Shown: in pieces, positions 1 to 10,685 of the stretch
How the letters are laid out: every line of letters begins with the position of its first letter
Position numbering within the stretch: position 1 is the stretch's first letter
DNA from: Lucinisca nassula
Lineage: Eukaryota > Mollusca > Bivalvia > Lucinida > Lucinidae
Reading direction: 5' to 3'
Assembly: GCA_963580285.1 (NCBI GenBank)
Contig: OY757011.1
Location: 121,016,440 to 121,080,439 of the forward strand
DNA length: 64,000 nt
Position numbers and translations under genes: made by a program
The notes under the pieces: generated by a model
What the model was told of the DNA's origin: nothing
The model's database searches: none
What the model saw: only the letters and a program-made list of their open reading frames with translations

Positions 1-2130
1 GTCAATGAATAAGTCTTATCATAAGGACCAAGAGTATATACGGTTAAATGGTGGGGATCTGAATGGTTTCTGAGATATGAGGCACTTTTATGAAGTGGCA
101 GGGAGAGAAATGGCCCCTGCGGACCCCCAAAGGCAGGGGTGACTGAATGTGTCTAATAACAATGAACAAGAATATATGTGACTATATGATGGGGATTTGA
201 ATGGTTTCTGAGATATATGGCCTATTAGGAAGTTGAGTCTTATCAAAAGGAACAAGAATAAATATGGTTGAGGGGTGGGGATCTGAACGGTTTCTGAGAT
301 ATATGGATTTTAATGAAGTCAAGGGGTGGGGTATGGCCTGTGGCACCCCGGGGGGGGGGGGGACCTGCATGCTGGTGTCACTGATTGCGTGTTATCATAA
401 GGAACAAGAATATATATGGTTTAGGGGTGGGGAACTGAACGGTTTCTGAGATATATGGATTTTAATGAAGTAAAGGGGTGGGGCATGGCCTGTGGCATCC
501 CAGGGGGACCTGCATGCTGGTGTCACTGATTGCGTCTTATCATAAAGAACAAGAATATATATGGTTTAGGGGTGGGGATCTGAACGGTTTCTGAGATATA
601 TGGATTTTAATGAAGTAAAGGGGTGGGGCATGGCCTGTGGCACCCCGGGGGACCTGCATGCTGGTGTCACTGATTGCGTGTTATCATAAGCAACAAGAAT
701 ATATATGATTTAGGGGTGAGGCTCTGAACAGTTTCTCAGATATATGGTCTTTTGTTAAGTCAAGGGGTGGAGCATGGCCCGGGTGCACACTGGGTGACCC
801 CTAAATTGGTGTCGCTGAATGTGTCTTATCATAAGGAACAAGAATGTATATGGTTTAGGGGTGGGTATCTGTAAGGTTTCTGGAATATTTGGCCTTTTAC
901 GAAGAGGAGGTGGTTGGGCATGGTCCCAGCACATCCTAGGGGACCCCAAATTTGGTGTCACTGAATGCAACTTATCATAAGGAATGAGAATATATATGGT
1001 TTAGGGGTGGGGATCTCAATGGTTTCTGAAATAAATGGCATTTTATGAAGTGGAAGGGGTGGGGCATGTCCCAGGCACATCCCGGGGGACCCACAGGTTG
1101 GTGTCACTTAATGCGTCTTATCATAAGGAACAAGAATATATATGGTTTAGGGGTGGGGATCTGAATGGTTTCTGAGATAAATGGCCTTTTATGAGGTGGA
1201 GGGGTCGGGGCATATCCCCGGCATATCCCGGGGGACCTCCAGGTTGGTGTCACTTAATGCATCTTATCACAAGGAACAAGAATATATATAGTTATGGGGT
1301 GGGGATCTGTATGGTTTCTGAGATATATGGATTTTAATGAAGTAAAGGGGTGGGGCATGGCCCATGGCACCCTGGGTGGACCCGCATGCTGGTGTCACTG
1401 ATTGCGTCTTATCATAAGGAACAAGAATATATATGGTTTAGGGGTGGGGCTCTGAACAGTTTCTCAGATATATGGTCTTTTGTGAAGTCAAGGGGTGAAG
1501 CATGGCCCGGGAGCACCCTGGGTGACCCCTAGGTTGGTGTTACTGAATGTGTCTTATCATAAGGAACAAGAATATACACATGTATATGTTTTAGGGCAGG
1601 GGATCTGTAAGGTTTCTGTAATATTTGGCCTTTTATGAAGTGGAGGGGGTTGGGCATGGTCCCAGCACATTCCGGGGGGACCCCCAGATTGGTGTCACTT
1701 AATGCATCTTAGCATAAGGAACAAGAATATATATATAATTTAGGGGTGGGGATCTGTATGGTTTCTGAGATATATGGCATTTTATGACGTGAAGGGGGTG
1801 GGGCATGTCCCCGGCACATCCCGGGGGACCCCCAGGTTGGTGTTACTTAATGCATCTTAGCATAAGGAACAAGAATATATATAGTTATGGGTTGGGGATC
1901 TGAATGGTTTCTGAGATAAATGGCATTTTATGAAATAGAGGGGCACAGCATGTCCCCGGCACATCCCGGGAGACCCCCAGGTTGGTGTCACTTAATGCAT
2001 CTTATCATAAGGAACAAGATTAAATATGGTTTAGGGCTTTGGATCCATAAGGTTTCTGAGATATAAGGCATTTTATGAAGTGGAGGGGGCGGGGCATGGC
2101 CCCGGCACAACCTAGGGGACCCCCAGGTTG
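1..2130 (+). repeat. 145-bp tandem array (R1) of element A1
   Basis: About fourteen head-to-tail units, each starting near TCTTATCATAAGGAACAAG (units near 535, 680, 824, 970, 1117, 1262, 1407, 1552), so the period is about 145 bp. Each unit holds a G-rich part (TTTAGGGGTGGGGATC), the phrase GGTTTCTGAGATATATGG, a second G-rich block (GGAGGGGGTGGGGCATG) and a C/G block around CCCGGGGGACCCCCAGG. The array is cut by the left window edge. The same array forms element A2 (58270-60640). Short ORFs in it are chance frames that recur from unit to unit and are not genes. Confidence 0.93.
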
Positions 2131-2836
2131 ACATAAAAGCATATGGCTGAGAGAAGTTTACACAAGGAACATGTTATGTAAGTTTTGTCAAAATATCTGC
2201 AATGACTTGCCATTTTTCAGTTTTCCCCATTATAAGTCAATGGAAACTCTAAGTTGCCATAACAACAAAACTAAAAGGCCAAATTTCATAAAAAACACAA
2301 AACCTGTAAGGGCAAATATGGTGAATATTTTCATAAAGTCTCAGCCTCCTAGAGCAAATGGTTTCTGAGGAGATGATTTTTTAAGTATTTTTTTTTTGTC
2401 TATTTTTGCATTTGGGTTTCCATGGTAACCAATAAAAATGAGCAGAAGGCCTAAAATCATACGGCAGATAGTAGATTACCTATGGAACATTTCTATGAAA
2501 GTTTTGTCAGAATATCTGCAGAGGCTTGGCAGTAAATGCCATTTTTTCTATTTTCCCCATTATAAGTCTATGGAAACTCTAAGTTGCCATAGCAACCAAA
2601 CTAATGAGCCGATTTTCATTAAAAACACAAACTTTCAATCCCCCTGCCCAAGGATGCTACAGATGAAATGTGGGCTGAATCGGCCCAGTGGCTTCAGAGG
2701 AGATGTCGTTTGAAAATGTTGACGAAGACGACGCAGACGCAGACGCAGACACAGAAGCAGACGCAGACGCAGACGACGACGACGGACGACTGCCTATCCT
2801 ATAAGCTCCCCCGGAGCCTTCAGCTCTGGTGAGCTA
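2131..2836 (+). mobile_element. Right arm and terminus of element A1
   Basis: This non-repeated arm follows the R1 array. It has two diverged copies of a block containing CCCCATTATAAGTC, ATGGAAACTCTAAGTTGCCAT and AACCAAACTAA (about 2215-2290 and 2550-2620), then a GACGCA microsatellite (2717-2795), then the terminus. The 13 bases AGCTCTGGTGAGC at 2822-2834 are the exact reverse complement of GCTCACCAGAGCT at 57814-57826, the left subterminal motif of element A2, so these are the two ends of one family. The same arm occurs at 60640-61145 and 63581-64000. No protein is encoded. Confidence 0.85.
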
Positions 2837-3070
2837 AAAATAAATGGAGTGCTACATTTCATGACTCAATGACAATTGAAAGTAATTACTGCCGACATGC
2901 AAAAAATAAAAGTAAATGGAGTACTGCACAGGGTAGACATGATGAAAATTTCGTCCTTCCGACGACTCAAGGACAATGGAAAGTAATTACTGCAGGCATG
3001 ATTTTAACAATGTCAGTCAATGTAAAACTCATCTATAATAGTACATTAGATCAGATAACTATCTGAAACG
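2837..3070. repeat. Interspersed module next to the A1 terminus
   Basis: A short repeat with AAATGGAGT, GATGAAAATTTCGTCCTTCCGA and AACAATGTCAGTCAATGTAAA. A shorter relative begins at 24541, directly after the right end of a different tandem-repeat element, and runs into the R4 array. It is therefore probably the head of an R4-type element. Function unknown. Confidence 0.6.
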
Positions 3071-3425
3071 CAGACATCAGGTTGACAAGTTCGTATACTG
3101 AAGACCCCGCTAAACCCTTATAAATATAAGAAAACGATATAGAGAGGAACTTGGTTTACTGGGGCTGGGGTTTACTTTATGTTCCCTATTTTTGACAAAC
3201 AAAAAAAAAAATAAATAAATAAATAAATAACACAGATTGTAGGAACTTGTTTGAAGCGCTTCTAAAGAGTACCTACATATATGTTTTGACTAGAAAACAG
3301 GGAAAAAAGAGAAATTTTCATCTGAAAAATGATAGTTCTGGAGATATGAAAGACCCTTTTTAACAAATAGCGTGTTGGTAAGTAGGTAGATGGATCGTGT
3401 ACCAGCACTGATAGTTATGACAACT
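3071..3425. other. Mostly unique DNA upstream of the tRNA gene
   Basis: A/T-rich. Contains an (AAAT)n microsatellite near 3195-3230 and a decayed piece resembling the hairpin-MITE core (GATTGTAGGAACTTG to AGAGTACCTACA, 3235-3275). No gene seen. Confidence 0.5.
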
Positions 3426-3499
3426 GGCCGGTTAGCTCAGTCGGTTAGAGCGTCGTGCTAATAACGCGAATGTCGTGGGTTCGACCCCCACACTGGCCA
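3426..3499 (+). tRNA. tRNA-Ile (anticodon AAT)
   Basis: A complete 74-nt cloverleaf. The 7-bp acceptor stem is GGCCGGT with ACTGGCC (one G-T pair) and the discriminator base is A. The D stem is GCTC/GAGC. The anticodon stem TCGTG/CGCGA carries loop CTAATAA with anticodon AAT. The variable loop is ATGTC. The T arm GTGGG-TTCGACC-CCCAC pairs perfectly. A and B boxes are intact and a TTTTTT pol III terminator follows within a few bases. There is no SINE tail, so this looks like a functional isoleucine tRNA gene rather than a SINE head. Confidence 0.93.
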
Positions 3500-3788
3500 T
3501 ATTTTTTAAATATTTTGCAAAATTAACTAATAAAACCTTCAGATTGGCGTTATATATTTTCCGCGACTGTATATAATCCTCTAAAGCCTAACCCTCACAT
3601 TATTTTGATGTCTATTTCGAACTAAACTAGTTACATAGTGCATTTTCTAAAACAAACATTTCTTCTGGTGATTTCTTTTAAAAGATTTTTCATGTATGCT
3701 TGAAACATAGGTTGTCTGTGATGGTTGGAACCGCCTAACTGAGGCATTTATAACGGTTGTGTATAATCTTATGACTTTTGAGCATAGG
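3500..3788. other. Unique stretch
   Basis: No gene seen. A decayed hairpin resembling the MITE core (GGTTGTCTGTGATGG, then GGAACCGCCTAACTGAGGC) lies at 3708-3750. Confidence 0.4.
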
Positions 3789-4225
3789 GGCTTGAATCAC
3801 GAACAAATTTTTTTTTGGTACTATATTAGAGACAAGGGGGGAAACTTCGGCTCGAATTTTCGGGGGGGGGGGGGGGGTTACCCCATTTTACCCAGAGTAT
3901 CTTTTCCGCAAATGCAGTTTTTCACCTGCTTATTATGAATTATACAAGTTTAATGTGTCCACTTTGCAACAATAATCCGCCTCTGTCTGTCATTTGCAGG
4001 AAACATGTATTTCTCGCATGGATTAACTCAGCATCTCAAAATTCGGCATAACCGTGTGCCAAAAAAATTCAGGTTTTCATCAATTACAAGCGAGCTAGTG
4101 TTAGGGAGGGAACTTACTTCGCTTTCAACTGATGTCTTTCATTAAAATGAACCTCTCTTGACCAATTTGAATCCAAAATGATGTATTTGCAGCTCAAAAT
4201 TTAGAATTTACTACTTTCACTTCGC
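3789..4225 (+). repeat. Left arm of a ~450-bp inverted repeat pair
   Basis: This segment is repeated in inverse orientation at 12243-12700. Shared stretches include AGGGGCTTGAATCACGA, ACAAGTTTAATGTGTCCAC, GGATTAACTCAGCATCTCAA and AACTTACTTCGCTTTCAACT. Similarity fades on both sides at matching places. The left copy has a run of about 16 Gs near 3861-3876 where the right copy has a short C/A run. The arms may be terminal repeats of one 8.9-kb element or two opposed insertions of one repeat. Confidence 0.8.
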
Positions 4226-4424
4226 TTTCTGTAACAGATAAAAAAAAACAATCGCCGCGAGGCTTGGTTTTTCTGATAATTCCGGGCTAATTTATTGATG
4301 AACTGACGACCGGAACGACCGGTGCTGTTTAATGTTAAACCGTTCGAAGTAGTGGCAAATGGGCATTATCGCTATTTTTCTTCAATTTTCAACTAAACCC
4401 CAAGAGGGGACACAGACGGTGTAT
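4226..4424. other. Unique stretch up to the SINE target site
   Basis: No gene. The 13 bases ACAGACGGTGTAT at 4412-4424 are the left target-site duplicate of the retroposon that follows. Confidence 0.5.
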
Positions 4425-4724
4425 CGGCCCCCGCCCATCGGGGCTTGAAGAAGTATATGGGCTGCATGATGCTTCCATGCAGAGCTGAATCCGGCCCGCA
4501 CACGAGTACTGGTAAACTGCTTAGTGGATCTAAGCCTGTCCAGGAACCACTGTGCGAGGTGGACCGTCCATGCTAATAAACCCTATTGGTTTCATTGGGC
4601 GACAGGGCTTGAGATGTCATTTCATCTCAATGTCGGGTAAAAGTCCCACAAAATTGGAAGCAACGTCTCCAAAATGACTTTTACAGTGTTGACGGGGACA
4701 TTAAACCCCAAATCAAACAAACAA
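4425..4724 (+). mobile_element. SINE-C: 300-bp (CAAA)-tailed retroposon
   Basis: A short retroposon flanked by a perfect 13-bp target duplication, ACAGACGGTGTAT (4412-4424 and 4725-4737). It begins GGCCCCCGCCCATCGGGGC and ends GGGACATTAAACCCCAAATC plus (AAAC)n, the tail type of many mollusc SINEs. I do not recognise a tRNA cloverleaf in its head. At least eleven more full or partial copies lie in the window, mostly in the other orientation. It encodes no protein and must be mobilised by a LINE. Confidence 0.85.
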
Positions 4725-4810
4725 ACAGACGGTGTATACTGCATAAACTCCATTTTTGAAGGGTGAAAGAGTACACAGGAATCATGTAACATGTAATTAC
4801 GGTATGGTTC

Positions 4811-4935
4811 TTTAACCTGCATAGTGGATGTTCTCCCTGCACGGGGGGGGGGGGGGGGGGGGGGAGGGGGGGGGGGCTTTAACCTGCATAGTAGATGTTC
4901 TCCCTGCACGGGGGGGGGGGTGGGGGGGCTCCAGT
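4811..4935. repeat. Duplicated 36-bp unit with long G-runs
   Basis: The unit TTTAACCTGCATAGTGGATG plus TTCTCCCTGCACG occurs twice (from 4811 and 4877), each followed by an uninterrupted G tract, the first broken by one A. The tracts could form G-quadruplexes, and their lengths are unreliable in any assembly. Confidence 0.8.
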
Positions 4936-5110
4936 TGACGTCCAGATCCGAACGACGATGTACTTTATGACATTCATATCTGCAAATGATGTCAATGGAG
5001 CGTGTTCGGACACCGACATTTTGTCACCGCCGTAGCTGGGGATCGAATCTGGGACCGTTAGGATCTGAGACAAATGGACTAACCACTGATCGAGCTAGGT
5101 GGGTGGCTAA
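4925..5110 (-). mobile_element. tRNA-derived SINE remnant
   Basis: On the minus strand, 5105 to 5027 reads like a decayed tRNA head. An A-box-like CTAGCTCGATCAGTGGTTAG is followed by a B-box-like GATTCGATCCCC. Beyond it, GTCGTTCGGATCTGGACGTC resembles the mollusc SINE tail motif GTTCGGATGGGACGTTAAA. The acceptor stem is degraded, so this is not a tRNA gene. Confidence 0.6.
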
Positions 5111-5544
5111 ATTTAGGAAGGCAGGAATGAGCCGCAGTTATCTCCATACCGGATTCAGAAATGTTGCAATGTATTTTTTGTTGAAATCGTGGACGTTTTG
5201 TGTTATTTTCAAAACAGTTTCACTAAATAAAAAAGCCAGCCTATTAAAATGCCACCAAAATGTAAATGTTCAAAAGAATGCAGCATGCAAACAATTTGTT
5301 CCCTATTGCAACATATTCCGTTTCATGTTTTTAAATTTTAATCCTGGGTCGCGAATGGCCAGTAAATGACAATGCGCACTATTCAGGTTGGGCCCTTTGG
5401 GTCCTTTTCCAACTGGGATTAAAGGGGACAGAATCCGTACAATGCAGCACACACACGCTCTCTCATCCGCGAGTTTCTGAAGTGGACGCTTCTATTTATG
5501 AATGTAGGGACTTTTGTAAAATCATTGCTCAGTCCTTCTGAATT

Positions 5545-5850
5545 TGTTTGTTTTGTTTGATTTGCGGCTTAACGTCCACGTCAACACTGTAAAGGTCATT
5601 TTGGAGACGTTGCTTCCAATTTTGTGGGACTTTTACCCGACATTGAGATGAAATGGCATCTCAAGCCCTGCCGCCCAATGAAACCAAACGGGTTTATAAG
5701 CATGGACAGTCCGACTAGCACCGCTTTGACTGGGAAAGCTTAGATCCTCTTAAGCAGTTTACCAATACTCGTGCGCGGGTCAGTTTCAACTCTGCGTGGA
5801 AGCATCATGCAGCCCGTCTATTTCTTAAAACCCTTGTATTAGCCGACTTT
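5545..5850 (-). mobile_element. SINE-C copy
   Basis: Nearly full-length copy of the 300-bp retroposon, reversed: TTTGTTTGATTTGCGGCTTAAC at the left, then CATTGAGATGAAATG, CTCAAGCCCTGCCGCCCAATG, GCATCATGCAGCCCG. Diverged and non-coding. Confidence 0.85.
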
Positions 5851-5853
5851 CGG

Positions 5854-5900
5854 ATGATTCTTTAAGCGGAGGTCCCGTCTCCGTATGACCGTAGCTGTTA
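5854..5900 (+). mobile_element. tRNA-type SINE, left part, split by a transposon
   Basis: GACTTTCGGATGATTCTTTAAGC and GTCCCGTCTCCGTAT match the body of the intact SINE at 37574-37740. The SINE stops at TGTTA (5896-5900), where the long-TIR element is inserted, and resumes at 8869. Its tRNA-like head is missing here. Confidence 0.8.
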
Positions 5901-6492
5901 CACGGGTGGTAATCAGGGGAACTAGCTCGAAAATGAGTCAATGGAAATTTGTTCCCTCGACACATCCGGGAACTCTCGAGCTAGCTCCATCACCAAGAAT
6001 CTCGTAAACAAAGGTAGGTCTCGAAGAGTTTTATCACCATTTTTTTCTTTGTAAGCTATTTATAAAAAATCCGGCAATGCAGTTCCACATAGAAATGATT
6101 TAACTTTGTACTCCGCTAGAATTTGCCATGGAAATTTGCAGCGCTGGAGTATGAATGAAACCCAAACTTTTTATCACGGACCGGAAAAATTGTCAATTTA
6201 TGTCATTACGGAGATTTTGACCGAAGATTTTTCATTTTCCGTCAAAAGTACGCCCTTGGCACCCACAGAAACAACATCCCTGGTGAAATGAAACATGGAA
6301 AGTGTGAAATAAGCAAAAAAATATGGCAGTGATTACGTAACTTGCGAGTTATGACGAAATTACTGTCCGAGCTAGTCTTCTCGACAAGGAGCTAGTTCAC
6401 TCGACATAAAAAAGAAAATGAAACGTTCATCAGATTTGATGTCTTTCTATGGTCCCACCCAGGTTATCCAACTGGTTTCTTTACCTCTGGCT

Positions 6493-6784
6493 AACAAAGG
6501 TAGGTCTCGAAGAGTTTTATCACCATTTTTTTTCTTTGTAAGCTATTTATAAAATAAATCCGGCAATGCAGTTCCACATAGAAATGATTTAACTTTGTAC
6601 TCCGCTAGAATTTGCCATGGAAATTTGCAGCGCTGGAGTATGAATGAAAGTAAACTTTTTATTACGGACCTGAAAAATTGTTAATTAATGTCATTACCGG
6701 GAGATTTTGGCCGACGACTTTTCATTTTCCGTCAAAAGTACGCCCTTCACACCCATAGAAACAACATCCCTGGTGAAATAAAAC
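6493..6784 (+). repeat. Internal duplicate of the TIR interior
   Basis: Direct repeat of 6008-6290 (starts AACAAAGGTAGGTCTCGAAG, ends CCTGGTGAAA). The element thus carries three copies of this stretch, two direct and one inverted. It suggests gap repair or template switching. Confidence 0.85.
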
Positions 6785-7290
6785 AGAGTCTTATCATAAG
6801 GAACAATGATATATATGGTTTAGGGGTTGGGAGCTGAATTATTTTCAAAATATTAGACATTTTGAGTTTTCCATACAAATGCCTATATGTCAATTTTACG
6901 TTTTATGTAATTTTACCCCAAGGCCCATCCAGGGGCAATTGTATCATGAACGGAAAGTTCTTTGGCTGAGTAAGTGTCATGCGAAATTTCAACTTTGTAG
7001 CATAACAGAAACGGGAATTATGGGCTCCAAGAGAAACGCGAACGTTAACTTTAACGTTTGTTAGACTCTGGTTAGGACTCTTGGGCAATGGCATCTGACA
7101 CTCGGACACGCTCAGGAGCATGGCCCTGGGACAATCGTATCATGAACAGAAAGGTCACGGTCTGAGTAAGCGTCATACCGATTTTCAATTTTGTAGTATA
7201 ACATAAATGGAAGTTATGGGCTCTAAGAGAAATGCAGACGTAAACTTCGAAATTTGTTAGACTCTGTTTATGAACGCGACTTTCCATTGC
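6785..7290 (+). repeat. R1 fragment and a ~193-bp tandem pair
   Basis: 6785-6865 is a lone R1-type unit (GAGTCTTATCATAAGGAACA). 6935-7075 and 7128-7267 are two diverged copies of another unit with GTATCATGAACRGAAAG, GAGTAAGYGTCAT, TGGGCTCYAAGAGAAA and GTTAGACTCTG. Both carry the AAATTTCAA / AATTATGGGC pattern seen in other arrays of this window. No gene. Confidence 0.7.
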
Positions 7291-7368
7291 AGAACTAGGA
7301 CATCCATATATGACTCAAGAGAGGCTCGAACCACACCGACAGGATACCTAATCGACATAGATTCATGT

Positions 7369-7528
7369 TGTTAGGTGATTAGTTGCTTAATAGATCACTG
7401 TCTGTCGGGCACAAGTGCAGAGATCACTCGCGGTACGCGCCCGTGATCACTCGCGCTACGCGCTCATGATCTATTCACTATAACGACTGACTTCCAGTCT
7501 GTGATATATTAAGCAACTAATAAGCACC
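7369..7528. repeat. ~160-bp imperfect palindrome
   Basis: The outer arms GATTAGTTGCTTAATAGATCAC and GTGATATATTAAGCAACTAATA are inverted. The centre has GATCACTCGCGGTACGCGCCC and GATCACTCGCGCTACGCGCTC, themselves rich in inverted sequence. It looks like a small hairpin MITE nested in the long-TIR element. Confidence 0.7.
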
Positions 7529-7911
7529 ATCTTATCTTTCAACAATTTAGTCGAAAACTGTGTTGAGCATTTATGGGTATAGGGGAAACGATAGTTTGTT
7601 CGAGGCATCTGGGTCACATGACCAAGATGGTTACCATGCCCATATATGGTGAAACCATTAAAAATCTTCTCTAGAACCAGTGGGCTGATTTCAAGAAACT
7701 TGTAGTACCTAGGACTGCAGCACAACATAATTTGTATAAACGATGACTTTAGGTTTATTAAAAATAATCAGATCACCTGCGGGAACAATATGTGATTTCT
7801 GAGTGAAACAAAAATCATCAAAAAGATTACCGGTAGGAATCAAATACTTCATTTATTTAATCAAACCTTTACACGACACTGACATTTGTGTGCATACATA
7901 TTTTCTCTCTT

Positions 7912-8100
7912 TTTCCATCCATCCTTCCATCCATCTACCCACCGACCCATCCATCCATCCGTCCGTCTGTCTGTCCGTCTATATGTTCGTTCGTCCATCC
8001 GTCCTCCAGTTGACCAATCCTTCCAAATACCCACTCATCCCTTTCTATTGTGCACCCTTCCATCCATCAATCATTCCATCCATCCATCCATCCATCCAAC
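7912..8100 (+). repeat. (CATC)n / (CGTC)n microsatellite
   Basis: Runs of CATCCATCCATC and GTCCGTCTGTCTGTCC, interrupted by unique bases, inside the long-TIR element. The overlapping Ser/Pro/His-rich frames come from the microsatellite. Confidence 0.9.
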
Positions 8101-8873
8101 ATCCATTGATCCGCTCCAAATGGGAGGGGGCGAAGCAACTAGATGGGCGAAATGACTAAGGGGGGCGAAAAGACCAGGCTCTGTTGGCAAAACAGGGGTG
8201 TAAAATGGGGGCGAAACGAACAGGGAGAAACGACTGGGGGACGCCTTTGGGGCATAGCATCTTGTTACCCAACTAGCCAGTGGTAAAGAAACCAGTTGGA
8301 TAACCTGGGTGGGACCATAGAAAGACATCGAATCTGATGAATGTTTCATTTTCTTTTTTATGTCGAGTGAACTAGCTCCTTGTCGAGAAGACTAGCTCGG
8401 ACCGTAATTTCGTAATAAGTCGCAAGTTACGTAATCACGGCAAAAATTTTTTTGCTTATTTCAAACTGTCCATGTTCCATTTCACCAGGGATGTTGTTTC
8501 TGTGGGTGTGAAGGGCGTACTTTTGACGGATAATGAAAAATCGTCGGCCAAAATCTCCGTAATGACATAAATTGACAATTTGTCCGGTCCGTGATAAAAA
8601 GTTTGGGTTTCATTCATACTCCAGCGCTGCAAATTTCCATGGCAAATTCTAGCGGAGTACAAAGTTAAATCATTTCTATGTGGAACTGCATTGACGGATT
8701 TTTTTATACATAGCTTACAAAGAAAAAAATGGTGATAAAACTCTTCGAGACCTACCTTTGTTTACGAGTTTCTTGGTGATGGAGCTAGCTCGAGAGTTCC
8801 CGGATTTGTCGAGGGAACAAATTTCCATTGACTCATTTTCGAGCTAGTTCCCCTGATTACCACCGGTGTGTTA

Positions 8874-8910
8874 GAGAGACGTAAAACTCAAGCATTCACT
8901 CACTTGTATA
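8874..8910 (+). mobile_element. tRNA-type SINE, right part
   Basis: GAGAGACGTAAAACTCAAGCATTCACTCACTTG continues the SINE interrupted at 5900 and matches the tail of the intact copy (GGGACGTAAAACTC, CACTCACTCACTG at 37714-37740). Confidence 0.8.
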
Positions 8911-10135
8911 GAGTTTTATGAAACGTTTTTCATGCTCAATTCAGCCGAGCGTGAAATGTGTAATGCTCGCTATTTTTGGGTCGATTGTAAATGGCATAAT
9001 CAGAAATAGTGCTGTTGTCCACGTTACTATCACTGATTTGGGGAAACCAAGGTTATGGTTATTAACAGAAAATTGTTGTGTTATTTTTATCGATGTTACA
9101 TGTGGGTCAGAGTGTTGCGTGATGTTGGACGCCTTTGGCAAACGGTGTATCTTCAGATCATACGCCGCAAAATGTTGCGTCTACTCAGCCGGCTTCTCAG
9201 GGTCTACACTATTTGCTTCGAATACTGGTATTTAGGTATGAAAGTCTCGGCTGTCAATTTAATGATATATTACTCCGTTATAGAATTTCTTTTCTTTTAC
9301 CGAAAGGGTATACGGTTTTGATGATTGTTTTGATTTCAGTTAGTACAGTTCTGATTACGTATGTTTGGAATAGATGACAGTATTCCTACATAGTATGTTC
9401 AATCTACGGTTTCAAATGATCCTTTCCGATTCCAATGATTGTTACTGCGAAAGAATGGTTATCCCTTATAACCCTAAAGCCAAGTACAGATACTTATGCA
9501 AGCAGTGTAGATCCTGATATGATAGCCCTGAGCCATCTAATCGGGATATTTTCTTACCGTTCAGCTGGACGCCCTTTAGTAAAATGGATGTGCTCAACCT
9601 TAGTGATGGAACAGTGCACTCCAGTATCTTAAGGGTGAGAGGGGGGTTGAAAATATAAATAAATCAAAGCACTGACTGGGCGATTGTCTCTGACTGCAGG
9701 CTGGAAAAACAGAACGGTCCCAGTATTTCCTTAAGATTTTGCAAACAGTGTAGACCCAGATCAGACGCCGTGTTCTGTGGCGTCTGATCTTGATCTACAC
9801 TGTTTGCCACACCCAACACATAATTCCAGTCCAGATTTTACAGATAACTCTCTCACAATCTCTCACCTCAGAGTGGAACACATAACACGGCTATTTTTGA
9901 GCTGATTGTCAATCGACCCAACATTACTAAGCAGAAACGCTCAGTGCTAAAGTCCACATGACCATCACTGACTTGTCGAAATTACTTTTATTTTATAGAA
10001 TATAGCCGCAGTGAGGTCAGAGTGTTGCGAAAGAGGGTTATGTTGGAATCACTGGCTGGGCTTAGAAAACAGAATAGACCCAGACCAGAGTCCACAGAAC
10101 GCGGCGTCTGATCAAGGTAAAAACCCGAAATTTCA
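8911..10135. repeat. Cluster of decayed hairpin MITEs
   Basis: Several stretches share the theme GCAAACAGTGTAGACCCAGA, CAGACGCC, GGCGTCTGATC, TACACTGTTTGCC. The clearest is a near-perfect palindrome at about 9747-9815. Weaker pieces lie at 9110-9230, 9490-9530 and 10060-10115. The core matches the TTAA-flanked MITEs at 16961, 18135 and 25863. No gene. The overlapping ORFs at 8918-9377 show no recognisable domain. Confidence 0.65.
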
Positions 10136-10435
10136 GGGTTAAATGAAACAGTTTAAATCACCGCCAGGACTATTATTTTGACTTACACTCAGAGACAATC
10201 GACCCACCATAACTCTCTGTACTAACAGTTCAGGTAATTTTCCTGCCTAGATAAGCACTGAATAATAGAATGTATGATGTAGTTGAGACTCTCAGGAATT
10301 CTCAGGCAAGTTTTCTGTTAACGTAAGTATCATGTGGCGGTTTGTCGAGTTTGCGACTTCAATTCACTGAAAACGAGCCCGAGAAAATCGCAATATTATT
10401 AAATTATTTTTCTCACACAAAACTTTAAAGAATTT
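10136..10435. other. No recognisable feature
   Basis: Moderately AT-rich unique DNA. I see no gene or clear repeat. Confidence 0.4.
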
Positions 10436-10685
10436 GTTTGATTGATGTTTAAAGTCCCATCAACAGGTCATTTTGGAGACCTTTCTTCCATTATTATTAT
10501 AATCATTGTTATTATTATTATTTTTTTTTTACTTTTACTCGACATTGAGATGACATGAAATCTCAAGCCCTGCTGCCCAATGAAACCAATAGGGTTTATA
10601 AGCATGAACGTTCCGGCTCGCACCGCTTTGCCGGTGTAAGATTATCTAAGCGCTGCAGTACTCGCGTGCGGTCGGTTTCACATTT
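10436..10685 (-). mobile_element. SINE-C copy, diverged
   Basis: GTTTGATTGATGTTTAAAGTC, then CGACATTGAGATGA, CTCAAGCCCTGCTGCCCAATG, CTCGCGTGCGGTCGGTTTC. An ATT-rich insertion (10491-10530) interrupts the tail region. Confidence 0.8.

Larger units (their letters stand above)
5901..8868. mobile_element. 2968-bp DNA element with ~595-bp terminal inverted repeats
   Basis: Both ends read CACSGGTGGTAATCAGGGGA inward (left G, right C at S). The similarity runs about 595 bp (5901-6496 and 8274-8868). The element is flanked by a 5-bp direct repeat, TGTTA (5896-5900 and 8869-8873). Removing it with one repeat rejoins a SINE body that matches an intact copy, so the boundaries are well supported. A CAC start with 5-bp duplications recalls Transib/RAG-type transposons, but no transposase is seen and the superfamily is open. 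The mirrored small ORFs in the two arms are one arm sequence read twice and are not genes. Confidence 0.88.

Noticed and set aside
4845..4925. Pro-rich minus-strand ORFs
   Set aside because: Translation of G-runs.
7803..8159. Ser/Pro/His-rich ORFs of 118 and 89 codons
   Set aside because: They translate a CATC/CGTC microsatellite in two frames.
6106..8662. Identical ~60-codon ORFs at 6106 (+) and 8456 (-)
   Set aside because: They are one sequence read in the two inverted arms of the 5901-8868 element. No domain.
8918..9377. Three overlapping plus-strand ORFs of 80-105 codons
   Set aside because: They overlap decayed MITE cores, share no recognisable domain, and a 66-codon frame opposes them.
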